A stretch of 49,554 bases of DNA from an uncultured Acetatifactor sp. (GTDB lineage Bacteria > Bacillota > Clostridia > Lachnospirales > Lachnospiraceae). Positions 41,422-49,554 of this stretch are shown here, piece after piece (the stretch's first letter is position 1; each line of letters begins with the position of its first letter). Both the position numbers and the translations under genes were made by a program. A model generated the notes under the pieces. That model did no database searches. It saw only the letters and a list, made by a program, of their open reading frames with translations, and had not been told where the DNA came from. The stretch spans positions 10,627-60,180 of the forward strand of contig CAJTPN010000020.1 in NCBI GenBank assembly GCA_910578185.1, read 5' to 3'.

Positions 41422-42477
41422 TTGGAACGACAAATTGAACAGAGGAATCGGGAAGGGAAATTGCCCGGGGAGGATGTACTGATACTTGCGATCGAGACAT
41501 CATGTGACGAGACAGCGGCTTCCGTGGTCAGAAATGGCAGGGAGGTGCTGTCTAATGTTATTTATACACAAATTGCGCTGCATACGCAATATGGGGGTGT
41601 GGTGCCGGAGATCGCATCCAGGAAGCATATTGAGAAGATCAATCAGGTTATAGAGGAAGCGTTGGCACAGGCCGGGGTTACGCTGGAAAACATTACAGCC
41701 GTTGCCGTCACCTACGGTCCGGGGCTGGTAGGCGCACTTTTGGTGGGAGTGGCCGAGGCGAAGGCGATCAGCTTTGCCGCAGGGCTTCCGCTGGTGGGCG
41801 TACATCATATCAGCGGTCATATCAGTGCCAATTACCTGGAATATCCGGAGTTGGAACCGCCGTTTGTCTGTCTGGTTGCCTCCGGAGGACATTCCCATCT
41901 GGTGATTGTGAAAGATTACGGGGTTTATGAGGTGATAGGAAGAACCAGGGACGATGCTGCTGGAGAAGCCTTTGATAAGGTTGCCCGGGCCATTGGCCTT
42001 GGGTATCCGGGAGGACCTATGATCGACCGGGTTGCCAGGGAGGGAAATCCGGAAGCAATTCTATTTCCCAGGGCAAAAGTGGCGGAAAATGAGTATGATT
42101 TCAGTTTCAGCGGTTTGAAGTCCGCGGTGTTGAATTATCTGAATTCTTGTCAGATGAAAGGGGAGACATTCTGCCAGGCGGACGTGGCCGCTTCGTTTCA
42201 AAAGGCTGTGGTGGATGTGCTGGTGGAGCATTCCCTCACAGCTGTCAGGGAATTTGGATATGATAAGTTTGCCATTGCGGGGGGCGTGGCGTCCAATTCT
42301 TCTCTCCGGGCTGCATTTGAAAAGGAATGCGGCAAAAGAGGGATATGCTTTTACCACCCTTCTCCGGCGCTATGTACGGATAATGCGGCAATGATTGGCG
42401 CGGCGGGATATTATGAGTACAGGAAAGGGGTGCGGCATGACTATACGCTGAACGCGGTGCCGAACCTGAGACTTTAA
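41422..42477 (+). CDS. tsaD: tRNA N6-adenosine threonylcarbamoyltransferase
   Basis: A 351-residue catalytic subunit of t6A37 synthesis. The ASKHA domain has LAIETSCDETAASVV near 22 and the metal-binding HHISGHISANYLE near 130 (H-x-x-x-H). Further family blocks are VASGGHSHLV, ARAIGLGYPGGPMIDR, FSFSGLKSAV and the DNAAMIG motif near the end. It starts with TTG, with AGGGGGC about 12 bases upstream; no ATG is available before the conserved block. With TsaB and TsaE from the same locus, plus TsaC elsewhere, it transfers threonylcarbamoyl to A37 of ANN-decoding tRNAs. Confidence 0.96.
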   Translation: MERQIEQRNREGKLPGEDVLILAIETSCDETAASVVRNGREVLSNVIYTQIALHTQYGGVVPEIASRKHIEKINQVIEEALAQAGVTLENITAVAVTYGPGLVGALLVGVAEAKAISFAAGLPLVGVHHISGHISANYLEYPELEPPFVCLVASGGHSHLVIVKDYGVYEVIGRTRDDAAGEAFDKVARAIGLGYPGGPMIDRVAREGNPEAILFPRAKVAENEYDFSFSGLKSAVLNYLNSCQMKGETFCQADVAASFQKAVVDVLVEHSLTAVREFGYDKFAIAGGVASNSSLRAAFEKECGKRGICFYHPSPALCTDNAAMIGAAGYYEYRKGVRHDYTLNAVPNLRL

Positions 42478-42613
42478 AGCAGGGGGAGCAGTGTTTAACG
42501 GGCGCCAAACCTGATTTGAATGGTATGCCTGGGAATGTTAACCATGGGGATCGGTATTGAGAAGTAACCTTTCAAATATAGATTGTTGTGTGAAAATACG
42601 GGAAGGGGTAAAG

Positions 42614-43396
42614 ATGGAAAAGCCGGAAAAAAGATCTACGGCCATCGTGTTGGCCGCAGGAAACGGCAGGAGGATGAACAGCCCTGTGGCGAAACAGTTT
42701 CTGCTCTTGGAGGACAGGCCGGTGCTGTGGTATTCTCTGCAGGCGGTGGAACACTCCCCGATTATAGACGACTGTATCCTGGTCACAGGGGAGGATGACA
42801 TTGCCCATGTGCGGGAAGAAATAGTGGACAGGTATGGATTTCATAAGGTGGATGCCGTTGTGGCCGGGGGCAGAGAGCGTTATGAGTCGGTTTACCGCGC
42901 CTTGTGTGTGTTGGCAGAGGGAGGATTATCCGTACCCAATCGGGACGGATATGTGTTTATTCATGACGGCGCCAGACCTTTTCTCACGGAACGGATTCTG
43001 CAGGATACATTCGACGCGGTGAGGGCATATCATGCCTGCGTGGCGGCGGTACCTTCCAAGGATACGGTGAAGCTTGCGGATGAGGAAGGATTTGCGGTTT
43101 CCACCCCAGCCAGGCGGCTTGTCTGGAATATTCAAACGCCGCAGGTTTTTGATACGCCGTTGGTTTTGGCGGCTTACTTTAAGTTTATGGAAGGGTTGAA
43201 AGCCGGGAGTGGACAAACGGTAACGGATGATGCCAGTGTGGTGGAACTGTACTCGGATATCAAGGTGAAGCTGGTGGAAGCATCTTATGAAAACATAAAG
43301 ATTACCACGCCGGAGGATCTTTCTTTTGCGGAAAGTTTGCTTCGGAGGATGGAAATTTACGCCAGCGCGCTGACGCATTTACATTTCGCCAAATGA
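42614..43396 (+). CDS. ispD: 2-C-methyl-D-erythritol 4-phosphate cytidylyltransferase
   Basis: A 260-residue enzyme of the non-mevalonate isoprenoid pathway. It has the nucleotide-binding start AIVLAAGNGRRM, the catalytic Lys in VAKQFLLLEDRPVL, GGRERYESVYRAL near 78, HDGARPFLTE near 115 and the C-terminal KITTPEDLSFAE. The start at 42614 is taken because GGAAGGGG lies just upstream; an in-frame ATG at 42557 lacks one. The paralogous TarI (CDP-ribitol) family was considered: the sequence lacks a nearby tarJ, and the core motifs do not separate the two decisively. Most likely IspD. Confidence 0.85.
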   Translation: MEKPEKRSTAIVLAAGNGRRMNSPVAKQFLLLEDRPVLWYSLQAVEHSPIIDDCILVTGEDDIAHVREEIVDRYGFHKVDAVVAGGRERYESVYRALCVLAEGGLSVPNRDGYVFIHDGARPFLTERILQDTFDAVRAYHACVAAVPSKDTVKLADEEGFAVSTPARRLVWNIQTPQVFDTPLVLAAYFKFMEGLKAGSGQTVTDDASVVELYSDIKVKLVEASYENIKITTPEDLSFAESLLRRMEIYASALTHLHFAK

Positions 43397-43654
43397 CTTG
43401 CCTGAATTTCCAGCTGTGTGCGTTGCTGTCGGTCAACGATGCCGCCGCATCGCCGCCCTCCGCCGCCTTACAGACTGAAAATTCATTCGGTGTCATTTAG
43501 CTGAAATTAAATGTGTCAGTTCACTGGAAAAATTCATGTTTAAGTTTTGTTAAGAATGTAAGAGGTTTCATCTCTAAAACTAAAAAATTGTATATTTTTT
43601 ATAGAAATTGACCTGATTGCATGTGCGCAGATGTATATTTTTTTTAGTTTATGC
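43397..43654 (+). other. Non-coding gap after ispD
   Basis: No gene is seen. A G+C-rich patch of Cys-Gly-Gly-like composition (about 43430-43470, GCCGCCGCATCGCCGCCCTC) is followed by an A+T-rich stretch with T runs near 43600 and 43639 that leads into the promoter of the solute-binding protein. Confidence 0.5.
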
Positions 43655-43683
43655 TTGCGCAATATAGCAGAGTGTGCTATTAT
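43655..43683 (+). promoter_or_regulatory. Sigma-A promoter of the sugar transport operon
   Basis: TTGCGC (43655-43660), 17 bases, TATTAT (43678-43683), 70 bases before the binding-protein gene. The -35 region TTGCGCAATATAGCA is echoed by TTGTGCAATTTTTGCA at 43705-43720, about 50 bases on, a possible pair of regulator sites. Confidence 0.65.
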
Positions 43684-43752
43684 GATCATGTATCAGGTTT
43701 GTACTTGTGCAATTTTTGCATATGTATTAGAAAAATTTAAGGAGGAATATTT

Positions 43753-45276
43753 ATGAAAAAGAAATTACTTTCCGTTCTTCTTGCCACGGGCATGATTGTT
43801 TCCATGGCAGGATGCGGCAGTGACCCATCGTCAGATGGGGGGGGCAGTTCAGCCGGAAAACCTGAAGAGATTACAATTCTGGTGGACGGTACTGTATTTA
43901 CCAAGCCAAATGCCCAGAAGGAGTTTATTGCCAAGCTGGAGGAGAAGCTGGGGATTAAGATTAATGTCATTCAGCCGGATCACGATGATTATTACAATAA
44001 CGTGAGCCAGATTTTTGCCGGAGGCGACTGGCCGGACGTAGTGATCCTTTCTTCCACGTATTATTCCGGATATGCTGCAGAAGGTGTGCTGTGGGATATG
44101 ACGGATGCATGGGAAAACTCGGAATTAAAGCAGAGACAGGAAGCGTTTAACGGCGCAGGCGTTGTGGAAGGCATGAAGATCGACGGACGTCTCTACGGAA
44201 TGCCTGCCGCTCGCGGCAACGGCTGTGTTACTTATGTAAAGAAGACCTGGATGGATAACTGTGGCATTACGTCGGTTCCCACCAACTATGAAGAGTATCT
44301 TGCCATGCTGGAGAAGTTCACAACCGGCGATCCTACCGGAACGGGCAAGAAAACCTACGCTGTGACCGCAGCAGGTTTTATAGGAAACGAAGCTCCCTAT
44401 ATTAACTTCCTGCCTGAGTTTTATCAGGACGCTTATCCCAGCTTCTATAAGAAAGACGACGGTACCTGGGTGGACGGCTTTACGGAAGATTCCATGAAGA
44501 AAGCGCTGGAAAGGCTGCGTGATGCGGTGGCAAAGGGCTACCTTGACAAGGAAACCTTGAGCAATGGTACAGGCGACTGCCGTAACAAGTTTTACAGCGA
44601 TGATTTTGGTATCTTTACATATTGGGCAGGTACATGGGCAACCAACCTGAAGACTAATCTGGAGAATAATAAACTCAGCGGCGAACTGGTAGCGCTTCCT
44701 CCCATCGCGGAAGTAGGCGCATATCTGGATCGTATTCCTCCTGTGTGGAGTATCACCACCCAGTGTAAGAATCCTGAGGGCGTATTTAAGTATTTCATCG
44801 AGCCCATGCAGGACGGTGGAGAGGTACAGTTCCTGTGGACTTACGGCGTTGAGGACATTCATTGGTCCAGAGCCGCAGAAACGATTTACGCTGGCACGGA
44901 AAAGGAAAAGGTTTACACAGAAGGTCAGTTCCACGGCCGCGATAACTTGGAGAATCCTGGTACGCAGTACACAAAGGCACACATTGACCCTGCGCTTGCG
45001 CTTGTTGACCTGGCAGGCGACCCTGCAAAGGAGAGCAGGCCTGCAGAAAATACCGCATCCGCACAGTTGTTTGCAACTAACAGTGTGACGGCTGTATTGG
45101 TTCCTTCCACGGACGTAATGACACAATACAACGGTGATCTGACTACCCTGAAGAAAGAGTTGATTGCAAAGGTTGCCTTGGGTGAAATGACAATAGAAGA
45201 GGCATATGCTAAGTTTGAGAAAGACGGCGGAGCAGATTGGTCAAAGAAAATTGTTGATTCACTGAACGCGAAATAA
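43753..45276 (+). CDS. ABC transporter solute-binding lipoprotein (family 1)
   Basis: A 507-residue exported lipoprotein. The lipobox is SMAGC near residues 17-21 after a Lys-rich start and hydrophobic core, followed by a Gly/Ser linker. The mature protein has the family-1 binding-protein layout (EEITILVDGTVFTKPN; KLEEKLGIKINVIQPDHDDYY; FAGGDWPDVVILSS; LYGMPAARGNGCVTYVKKTW), resembling LplA/YtcQ proteins that bind oligosaccharides. GGAGGAATATTT precedes the ATG. Its C-terminal ~60 residues (LTTLKKELIAKVALGEMTIEEAYAKFEKD) are the helical tail usual in this group. The two permease genes follow after a 190-base gap with hairpins. No ATPase gene is present; such systems usually use a shared MsmX-like ATPase. 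Confidence 0.94.
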   Translation: MKKKLLSVLLATGMIVSMAGCGSDPSSDGGGSSAGKPEEITILVDGTVFTKPNAQKEFIAKLEEKLGIKINVIQPDHDDYYNNVSQIFAGGDWPDVVILSSTYYSGYAAEGVLWDMTDAWENSELKQRQEAFNGAGVVEGMKIDGRLYGMPAARGNGCVTYVKKTWMDNCGITSVPTNYEEYLAMLEKFTTGDPTGTGKKTYAVTAAGFIGNEAPYINFLPEFYQDAYPSFYKKDDGTWVDGFTEDSMKKALERLRDAVAKGYLDKETLSNGTGDCRNKFYSDDFGIFTYWAGTWATNLKTNLENNKLSGELVALPPIAEVGAYLDRIPPVWSITTQCKNPEGVFKYFIEPMQDGGEVQFLWTYGVEDIHWSRAAETIYAGTEKEKVYTEGQFHGRDNLENPGTQYTKAHIDPALALVDLAGDPAKESRPAENTASAQLFATNSVTAVLVPSTDVMTQYNGDLTTLKKELIAKVALGEMTIEEAYAKFEKDGGADWSKKIVDSLNAK

Positions 45277-45346
45277 GCATTGCTGTCTAAGTGATTGTTT
45301 GGGTATGACGATAGTATGTAGGCGATTGTGAGAATAGTGAAACCTG

Positions 45347-45374
45347 CGGAGCCATGGTGCTTTCCATGGCTCCG
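45347..45374 (+). terminator. Hairpin between binding-protein and permease genes
   Basis: CGGAGCCATGG pairs perfectly with CCATGGCTCCG (11 bp) with a 6-base loop, then TATTGGTTT. It probably acts as partial terminator or 3' stabiliser, so that the binding protein is made in excess over the permeases. Confidence 0.6.
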
Positions 45375-45407
45375 TATTGGTTTAAAACCGGCGAAAAGGC
45401 CATATCC

Positions 45408-45436
45408 ATACCATGATCAACCCGAGATCATGGTAT
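45408..45436 (+). other. Second perfect dyad before the permease genes
   Basis: ATACCATGATC (45408-45418) and GATCATGGTAT (45426-45436) form a perfect 11-bp inverted repeat around 7 bases, 30 bases before the permease start. It has no T tail. It may be an operator or an mRNA-end protector. Confidence 0.55.
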
Positions 45437-45466
45437 AAACAACTTTGGGGAAAAGGATGAGTGTGT

Positions 45467-46438
45467 ATGAATAATAAAAATATAAAGACGGTTGCATCTG
45501 TCCCGAAGGGTTCAAAGAAGTCAGTGTGGGCCAAGGTAAATCGGTACAAGGGATTTTATCTGATGTTTATGCCTGTATTGATCTTTGCCCTTATATTCAA
45601 TTATCTGCCAATGTTTGGTATCGTTTTTTCGGTGACAAATTATAACGGAATCAAAACGCCCGACTTTGTGGCATTTGAAAACTTCAAGAGAATGTTCTTT
45701 GAGATGCCGAAGTTTTGGACATCTTTTCAAAATACGATTGTGATCAGTGTTGTAAAATTAATCTTGACCACCTTTTTCGCGGTGGTAGTTTCGCTGTTTT
45801 TGAATGAGATTATCAATATTCATTTTAAAAAGGTAGTGCAGACCATTATTTATCTGCCCCACTTTTTGTCATGGGTGGTGACGGCATCGTTGTTTACATT
45901 GATTTTGGCGCCAAACGGATATGGACTTGTGAATTCCTTCTTGGTGCAGATCGGCGTGATCGATGCCAATGATATGATATATTTCCTGGGAACTTCAAAG
46001 TGGTGGAGAATTACCTATTATGTAATCAATATCTGGAAAGAAACAGGATGGCAGACCGTTATATTTATGGCGACCCTGGCCGGAATGAACTCCGAGCTGT
46101 ATGAAGCGGCGTCTATTGACGGGGCAAACAGATGGGGGAAGATGCGATTTATCACTTTCCCGGCTCTTGCCAATACGATTTTAACCGTATTGATCTTGAA
46201 TCTTGCTAAAGTCATGAATCTGTTTGAGTCCGTATTCGTATTACAGAATGATGCTGTTTTGGATGTCTCCAACGTATTGGAGACGTATATCTATTATCAG
46301 AGCTTTAACAGTGGCGCCATACCCAATTTCGGATATTCCACTGCGGTTGGTGTATTTAAATCAATAGTCGGCTGTGTGCTTGTGCTCATATGTAATCATT
46401 GGAGTAAAAAAGTGCGGGAAGGCCGGGGGATTGTTTAA
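45467..46438 (+). CDS. Sugar ABC transporter permease (LplB-like)
   Basis: A 323-residue permease with six hydrophobic helices. The start at 45467 has AAAAGGA 9 bases upstream; a GTG at 45461 is too close to it. The EAA loop for ATPase contact is visible as YEAASIDGANRWGKMRFITFPAL near 205-227. The opening YKGFYLMFMPVLIFALIFNYLPMFGI is typical of the LplB/YtcP-partner group of carbohydrate importers. It pairs with the next gene, 14 bases downstream, to form the membrane channel for the solute caught by the lipoprotein. Confidence 0.93.
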   Translation: MNNKNIKTVASVPKGSKKSVWAKVNRYKGFYLMFMPVLIFALIFNYLPMFGIVFSVTNYNGIKTPDFVAFENFKRMFFEMPKFWTSFQNTIVISVVKLILTTFFAVVVSLFLNEIINIHFKKVVQTIIYLPHFLSWVVTASLFTLILAPNGYGLVNSFLVQIGVIDANDMIYFLGTSKWWRITYYVINIWKETGWQTVIFMATLAGMNSELYEAASIDGANRWGKMRFITFPALANTILTVLILNLAKVMNLFESVFVLQNDAVLDVSNVLETYIYYQSFNSGAIPNFGYSTAVGVFKSIVGCVLVLICNHWSKKVREGRGIV

Positions 46439-46452
46439 GGAGGGGTTCAAAC

Positions 46453-47298
46453 ATGAATAATTCAAGAAAAAAGATAACAGTCTTCTCGGTGATCAATGGC
46501 CTTGTCTTTATTATCATAAGCCTTATTATTTTGGTGCCGCTTTGGAAGATCCTGGTGGACTCGTTTGATTTGAGAACGGCATACGGCATGAAAATGTGGC
46601 CGGAGGAATTTGGACTTGACGGTTATAAACATATATTTTCCAATGTGACGCTGTATCGACCGTTGCTCATATCCGTGCTTACCACCATAAGCGGTACGAT
46701 ACTTGCGCTGATTTTGACCACCATGGGAGCGTACGTGTTGATCCAGTGGGATATGCCGGGACGTACTCTCTTTGCGAATCTATTGTTGTTCACCATGATT
46801 TTTAACGGCGGTATGATTCCTACTTATCTGGTTTTGAATGGGCTGCATCTGACGGATACTTTATGGGTCGTAATTTTGTATCCAGCTCTGAATGTATATA
46901 ATCTGGTATTGATGAGAAACTTTTTTGAGGGCATCCCCTCCAGTCTGTTTGAGGCGGCCACATTGGACGGATGCTCGCCCATGCAGACCTTTATCAGGGT
47001 GGTGCTTCCCATGTCCAAAGCGGCGCTGGCTTCCATCGGTCTGATGTTTGCGGTTTCTTACTGGAATGATTATACCCATTACAGGTTGTATATCCGCAAT
47101 TCGGATCTGTATAACTTTCAGATGAAGCTGCGAGGGATGATTATGGGCAGCGAGCTTCCAACGGTATCCGGAAACGCTACGGAAAATACGCTGAAGAATG
47201 CGGCTGTTATCGTGGTAATCGTTCCGTTTATGATCTTGTATCCATGTCTGCAAAAGTATTTTGTAAAAGGTGTGAATGTGGGTGCGGTGAAGGAATAA
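46453..47298 (+). CDS. Sugar ABC transporter permease (YtcP-like)
   Basis: A 281-residue second permease with about six helices. The EAA-loop is SLFEAATLDGCSPMQTFIRVVLPMSKA near 168-194, and the C-terminal KYFVKGVNVGAVKE is a hallmark of the YtcP/LplC subfamily. AAGGAGGGG precedes the ATG, the best ribosome site of this operon. It forms a heterodimer with the preceding permease. A terminator follows at 47334. Confidence 0.94.
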   Translation: MNNSRKKITVFSVINGLVFIIISLIILVPLWKILVDSFDLRTAYGMKMWPEEFGLDGYKHIFSNVTLYRPLLISVLTTISGTILALILTTMGAYVLIQWDMPGRTLFANLLLFTMIFNGGMIPTYLVLNGLHLTDTLWVVILYPALNVYNLVLMRNFFEGIPSSLFEAATLDGCSPMQTFIRVVLPMSKAALASIGLMFAVSYWNDYTHYRLYIRNSDLYNFQMKLRGMIMGSELPTVSGNATENTLKNAAVIVVIVPFMILYPCLQKYFVKGVNVGAVKE

Positions 47299-47333
47299 TA
47301 GATTTAGTTGAAAGCATATTTGTGAATGTAAAA

Positions 47334-47369
47334 GGGAGCATCCCCTCTTTGTGCGGGGACGCTCCTTTT
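47334..47369. terminator. Terminator between the transport operon and the minus-strand gene
   Basis: GGAGC-A-TCCCC pairs with GGGGA-C-GCTCC (one mismatch), then TTTT. It can end the + strand operon and lies 28 bases past the end of the convergent gene. Confidence 0.75.
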
Positions 47370-47397
47370 GAATGTGTCAGTATGGTTGGTACACAGG

Positions 47398-48081
47398 TTA
47401 CCTTGAAGGCATCTGGAAACCTGCAAGTGCCTTGTTTAAATAATCGTTAAAGGGTTTCATCGCCTCATAGATCCGTACCATTTGCGGCAGAAAGGTGTCA
47501 ATGTCCAGCCAAATTTTATCTTCCACAGGGTATTCAAGATACCAGCTTTTCATTTTAAGAAATTCTGCCTGGGGGTGTTCCTTATCATAGCCGGAAGGAA
47601 CATTTTTCAATGAGGTTCCATGTACTGTAAAATATTTTTTGAATTCGGTGTCTTGAATTATTTTATCCCATTCGTCGGAATTTTGTACAATGTAATCGCG
47701 TACCATCTTTGTAGCGTCCTTAAACATGTCGGCAAAAAGACCGCCGCCCAGAAAGGATTGATTTCCCGGTTTTAACATCAGATAGTATCCCACCGGAACG
47801 GGAAGCTTTCCCATGGCTGAAATATGTGCCCGAAAGGCAGGATTGTATGGCGATTTATCGTGGCTGAAACGAGTATCTCTTACAAGCTTAAAAGTGAGGT
47901 CTTTTGGTATGTTGTGCAAAATAGTGCCGTCTGTTTTTCCAAGCTGAAGAATCAGCTCCTGTATCAATGCTTCAAATTGCGCGTTGGCTTCTACATATTC
48001 TGCTTTATGAAGATGATACCATTCACGATTGTTGTTTTCACTCAGTTGGGATAAATAGTTAAATATTTGTTGTGTGTTCAT
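47398..48081 (-). CDS. DUF2461 family protein
   Basis: A 227-residue cytoplasmic protein. The start at 48081 is chosen for AGGAGA upstream on the minus strand; a longer frame to 48144 lacks one. Family signatures include IFNYLSQLSENNNREWYHLHKAEY at the start, TFKLVRDTRFSHDKSPYNPAFRAHIS near 67-92, and PVGYYLMLKPGNQSFLGGGLF near 99-119. The family (TIGR02453) is widespread but of unknown biochemistry. It follows the sigma-factor gene on the same strand by 74 bases and may be co-transcribed with it. Confidence 0.9.
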   Translation of the reverse strand: MNTQQIFNYLSQLSENNNREWYHLHKAEYVEANAQFEALIQELILQLGKTDGTILHNIPKDLTFKLVRDTRFSHDKSPYNPAFRAHISAMGKLPVPVGYYLMLKPGNQSFLGGGLFADMFKDATKMVRDYIVQNSDEWDKIIQDTEFKKYFTVHGTSLKNVPSGYDKEHPQAEFLKMKSWYLEYPVEDKIWLDIDTFLPQMVRIYEAMKPFNDYLNKALAGFQMPSR

Positions 48082-48155
48082 AATATATGTCTCCTGTTCA
48101 AGTTGCTGCGTGACGACCCTAAAGGGTGAAAGTCTCGCTGCCATTTAATGTGTTG

Positions 48156-49004
48156 TTATGAATTTTTAACTGTGGAAAGAGAGGTTGAGTTCATAAAGTC
48201 ATTTATGAACCGTGTAATCTGTTCAGGGGATGCATAGAGTTTACTGAACAAAAAATGCTGTGCCAAATCATCGATTTCTTCCATGGCCTCTGTTACGTCG
48301 AGCATGGTTTGACGTGGGATAACGGTAGCGGCGGAGTAGTCCAGATGACATGGGTCAAGTCTGCGGTTTTGAATCGCATAATTGATTCTGTCGGCGCACT
48401 TGCATTTTCCGCATCCGTATTCGCCGCAATATTGACCTAAAAATTCGGCCATCTTTTTCCGTACACGTGACAGACGCTGGCGATACGCTTCGGGGGACAT
48501 GTCTAAAATTTCACCGGCGATACGGCTGTCTAGCTTAAACATTGTACCCAGCACAAAAATACACCGATTTTCCATGTCCAGGCATTGCAGCATGACATTG
48601 GTGCATGACATCTTAAGTTCCTCTGCCAGAAGTGTTTTTTCTACGTTCTGTGTTAGATCGGGCACATCGTTTATGTTTCCGTTTTCGATGTCGTCGCCAT
48701 AATAGTCAAAGCTTAGGGGATAATGGGCAAACATGTGTTTTTTGTAGTTTTTCAGGTGATTTGCCGCAATGCTGAAGACCCATGTGGAAAATGAGCTTTC
48801 TTTTCTGAAAGAGGACAGGTGTGTGATGACTTTTAATAAAATGTCCTGTGTTGCGTCCTCGGCGTCTGCAAAAGTGCCTAACATTCTGAGTGACAGATTA
48901 AAAATCAGATCCTGTACGCTGTGGACAATGGTTTCAAGGGACTTACTGTCTCCGGCAGTAGCCTTCTCCACCAAGTCAGATAATGCTTCCGTTTTTTTCT
49001 CCAT
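48156..49004 (-). CDS. ECF-type sigma factor with Cys-rich C-terminal extension
   Basis: A 282-residue sigma-70 family protein. The start at 49004 has AGGAGGAAAG upstream. Region 2 lies at about 25-92 (RMLGTFADAEDATQDILLKVITHLSSFR and STWVFSIAANHLKNY) and region 4 at about 130-188 (MENRCIFVLGTMFKL, IAGEILDMSPEAYRQRLSRVRKKM). The following ~95 residues are not found in ordinary ECF factors: Cys193, Cys198, Cys201 and Cys203, then Cys219-His220, suggest metal binding, and an acidic helical segment follows. No anti-sigma gene is adjacent, so the tail may be the sensor. The same layout is known from ECF factors such as metal-responsive CorE-like proteins, but similarity to those was not tested. 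Confidence 0.88.
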   Translation of the reverse strand: MEKKTEALSDLVEKATAGDSKSLETIVHSVQDLIFNLSLRMLGTFADAEDATQDILLKVITHLSSFRKESSFSTWVFSIAANHLKNYKKHMFAHYPLSFDYYGDDIENGNINDVPDLTQNVEKTLLAEELKMSCTNVMLQCLDMENRCIFVLGTMFKLDSRIAGEILDMSPEAYRQRLSRVRKKMAEFLGQYCGEYGCGKCKCADRINYAIQNRRLDPCHLDYSAATVIPRQTMLDVTEAMEEIDDLAQHFLFSKLYASPEQITRFINDFMNSTSLSTVKNS

Positions 49005-49049
49005 ATACTTTCCTCCTGTTTTATGTTCTCGTCTGCGAGAGCTTGTCAC

Positions 49050-49397
49050 GGTTTCTGTGATGCAACATCCCCCGCAATGTTCTTTCGTTACGGAACCGCT
49101 TTGAATTCCGACTTTTGAACTGCCAATGCTTGATAAGCCGCCTTTTGAAATTTCATGGCTGCCTAGTTAAAGCGTGTGTGCGACTGCACTAAAAGGTGAA
49201 GTGCAATCGGTGTGCTGAGCGTTTCCGTACTATAAAGTTAGACAAGACAATACGACTTGTGTGACAGATAAATTAAATTTTATTGAAAGATTCTCGGCAT
49301 TTATAATGATGCCCATACCTGCTGCACTACATTGACATATCGTATTTTGGTTTTTTGTGACATACGCATAGTTTGATTGTATTTGATAAATTCAATC
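49050..49397 (-). other. Gap upstream of the sigma-factor gene
   Basis: No gene is seen. It presumably holds the minus-strand promoter of the sigma-factor gene, but no clear pair of boxes was recognised. A TGCACT..AGTGCA dyad with AAAAGGTGA between its arms lies at 49185-49205. Confidence 0.4.
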
Positions 49398-49511
49398 ATG
49401 GCAAGACTGAAAAGAGATTTACCTGATCCTGCGCGATTAATTAAGGAGAAGGATTTGAAAGCAGCGATTCAGAAAGCGGCATTTTCGCCTGCGGAAAAGG
49501 CGGGAGTTTGA
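49398..49511 (+). CDS. Short open frame, possibly a gene fragment
   Basis: A 37-residue Lys/Ala-rich frame (MARLKRDLPDPARLIKEKDL and onward) begins at an ATG with no ribosome site. The composition looks coding, and the last bases of the window continue without a recognised gene. It could be the start of a broken gene. Weak call. Confidence 0.25.
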   Translation: MARLKRDLPDPARLIKEKDLKAAIQKAAFSPAEKAGV

Positions 49512-49554
49512 CACTTCTTTATTAACATCATATCGCAAAAATCCTTTATTTAAG

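Noticed and set aside
43302..43496. 64-residue minus-strand frame across the end of ispD and the G+C-rich patch
   Set aside because: Mostly antisense to ispD, no ribosome site, and no family resemblance.
1..49554. CRISPR arrays, tRNA or rRNA genes, complete insertion sequences or prophage genes
   Set aside because: No regularly spaced repeats with unique spacers, no cloverleaf or rRNA segments, and no transposase, integrase or phage structural motifs were recognised.

Overview
The window looks like chromosome of a spore-forming, gut-type member of the Lachnospiraceae (Clostridia). The grounds are spoVA sporulation genes, AGGAGG-type ribosome binding sites, the gene order rho-rpmE-yqhQ-prmC-prfA, YtcQ/LplB/YtcP-type sugar transport genes, GHKL/LytTR signalling and a cell-wall-binding repeat protein. 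All assignments were made by reading the sequence; no database search was run. Most genes lie on the + strand; a minus-strand patch occurs at 19.8-21.9 kb and another at 47.4-49.0 kb.

Layout. 1-3.5 kb: 3' end of a BspA-like surface protein with a Pro-rich tandem-repeat stalk, then a cytoplasmic GH106-like glycoside hydrolase. 3.5-7.7 kb: a rearranged sporulation locus, spoVAB-spoVAA-MATE transporter-unknown protein-spoVAC, with sigma-G-like promoters before spoVAB and spoVAC; spoVAD and spoVAE are not here. 7.7-14.3 kb: an acidic protein of unknown function, a LytTR response regulator and a GHKL kinase, then two terminator hairpins and a pair of ABC exporter half-transporters. 14.3-16.9 kb: a TPR-SUFU protein and an AAC(3)-fold acetyltransferase. 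17.2-19.6 kb: a large secreted protein with duplicated cell-wall-binding repeats.

19.6-24.5 kb is an A+T-richer accessory stretch. It holds a long hairpin, an orphan minus-strand gene, a MarR/MATE pair apparently joined by a deletion (both genes broken), a DeoR regulator paired with a P-loop kinase, a TetR regulator and a small membrane protein. 24.5-25.6 kb: an FMN riboswitch controlling the riboflavin transporter ribU. 25.7-29.4 kb: a MacAB-like ABC export system behind a promoter carrying several ACTGTA half-sites.

29.7-43.4 kb is core housekeeping: rho, rpmE, yqhQ, prmC and prfA (translation termination and its methyltransferase), a large membrane protein, then tsaE-tsaB-rimI, a zinc-ribbon protein, RNase Z, tsaD (tRNA t6A synthesis and RNA maturation) and ispD. 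43.7-47.3 kb: a solute-binding lipoprotein with two permeases, no ATPase, and two strong hairpins between the binding protein and the permeases. 47.4-49.0 kb, minus strand: an ECF sigma factor with a Cys-rich C-terminal extension and a DUF2461 protein. The last 550 bases hold no convincing gene.

The leads judged most likely to be new are the spoVA locus with an embedded MATE transporter and an unknown protein, the ECF sigma factor with its own putative metal-binding tail, the DeoR/P-loop kinase pair with a two-turn direct-repeat operator, and the LytTR/GHKL module with its unknown acidic partner.
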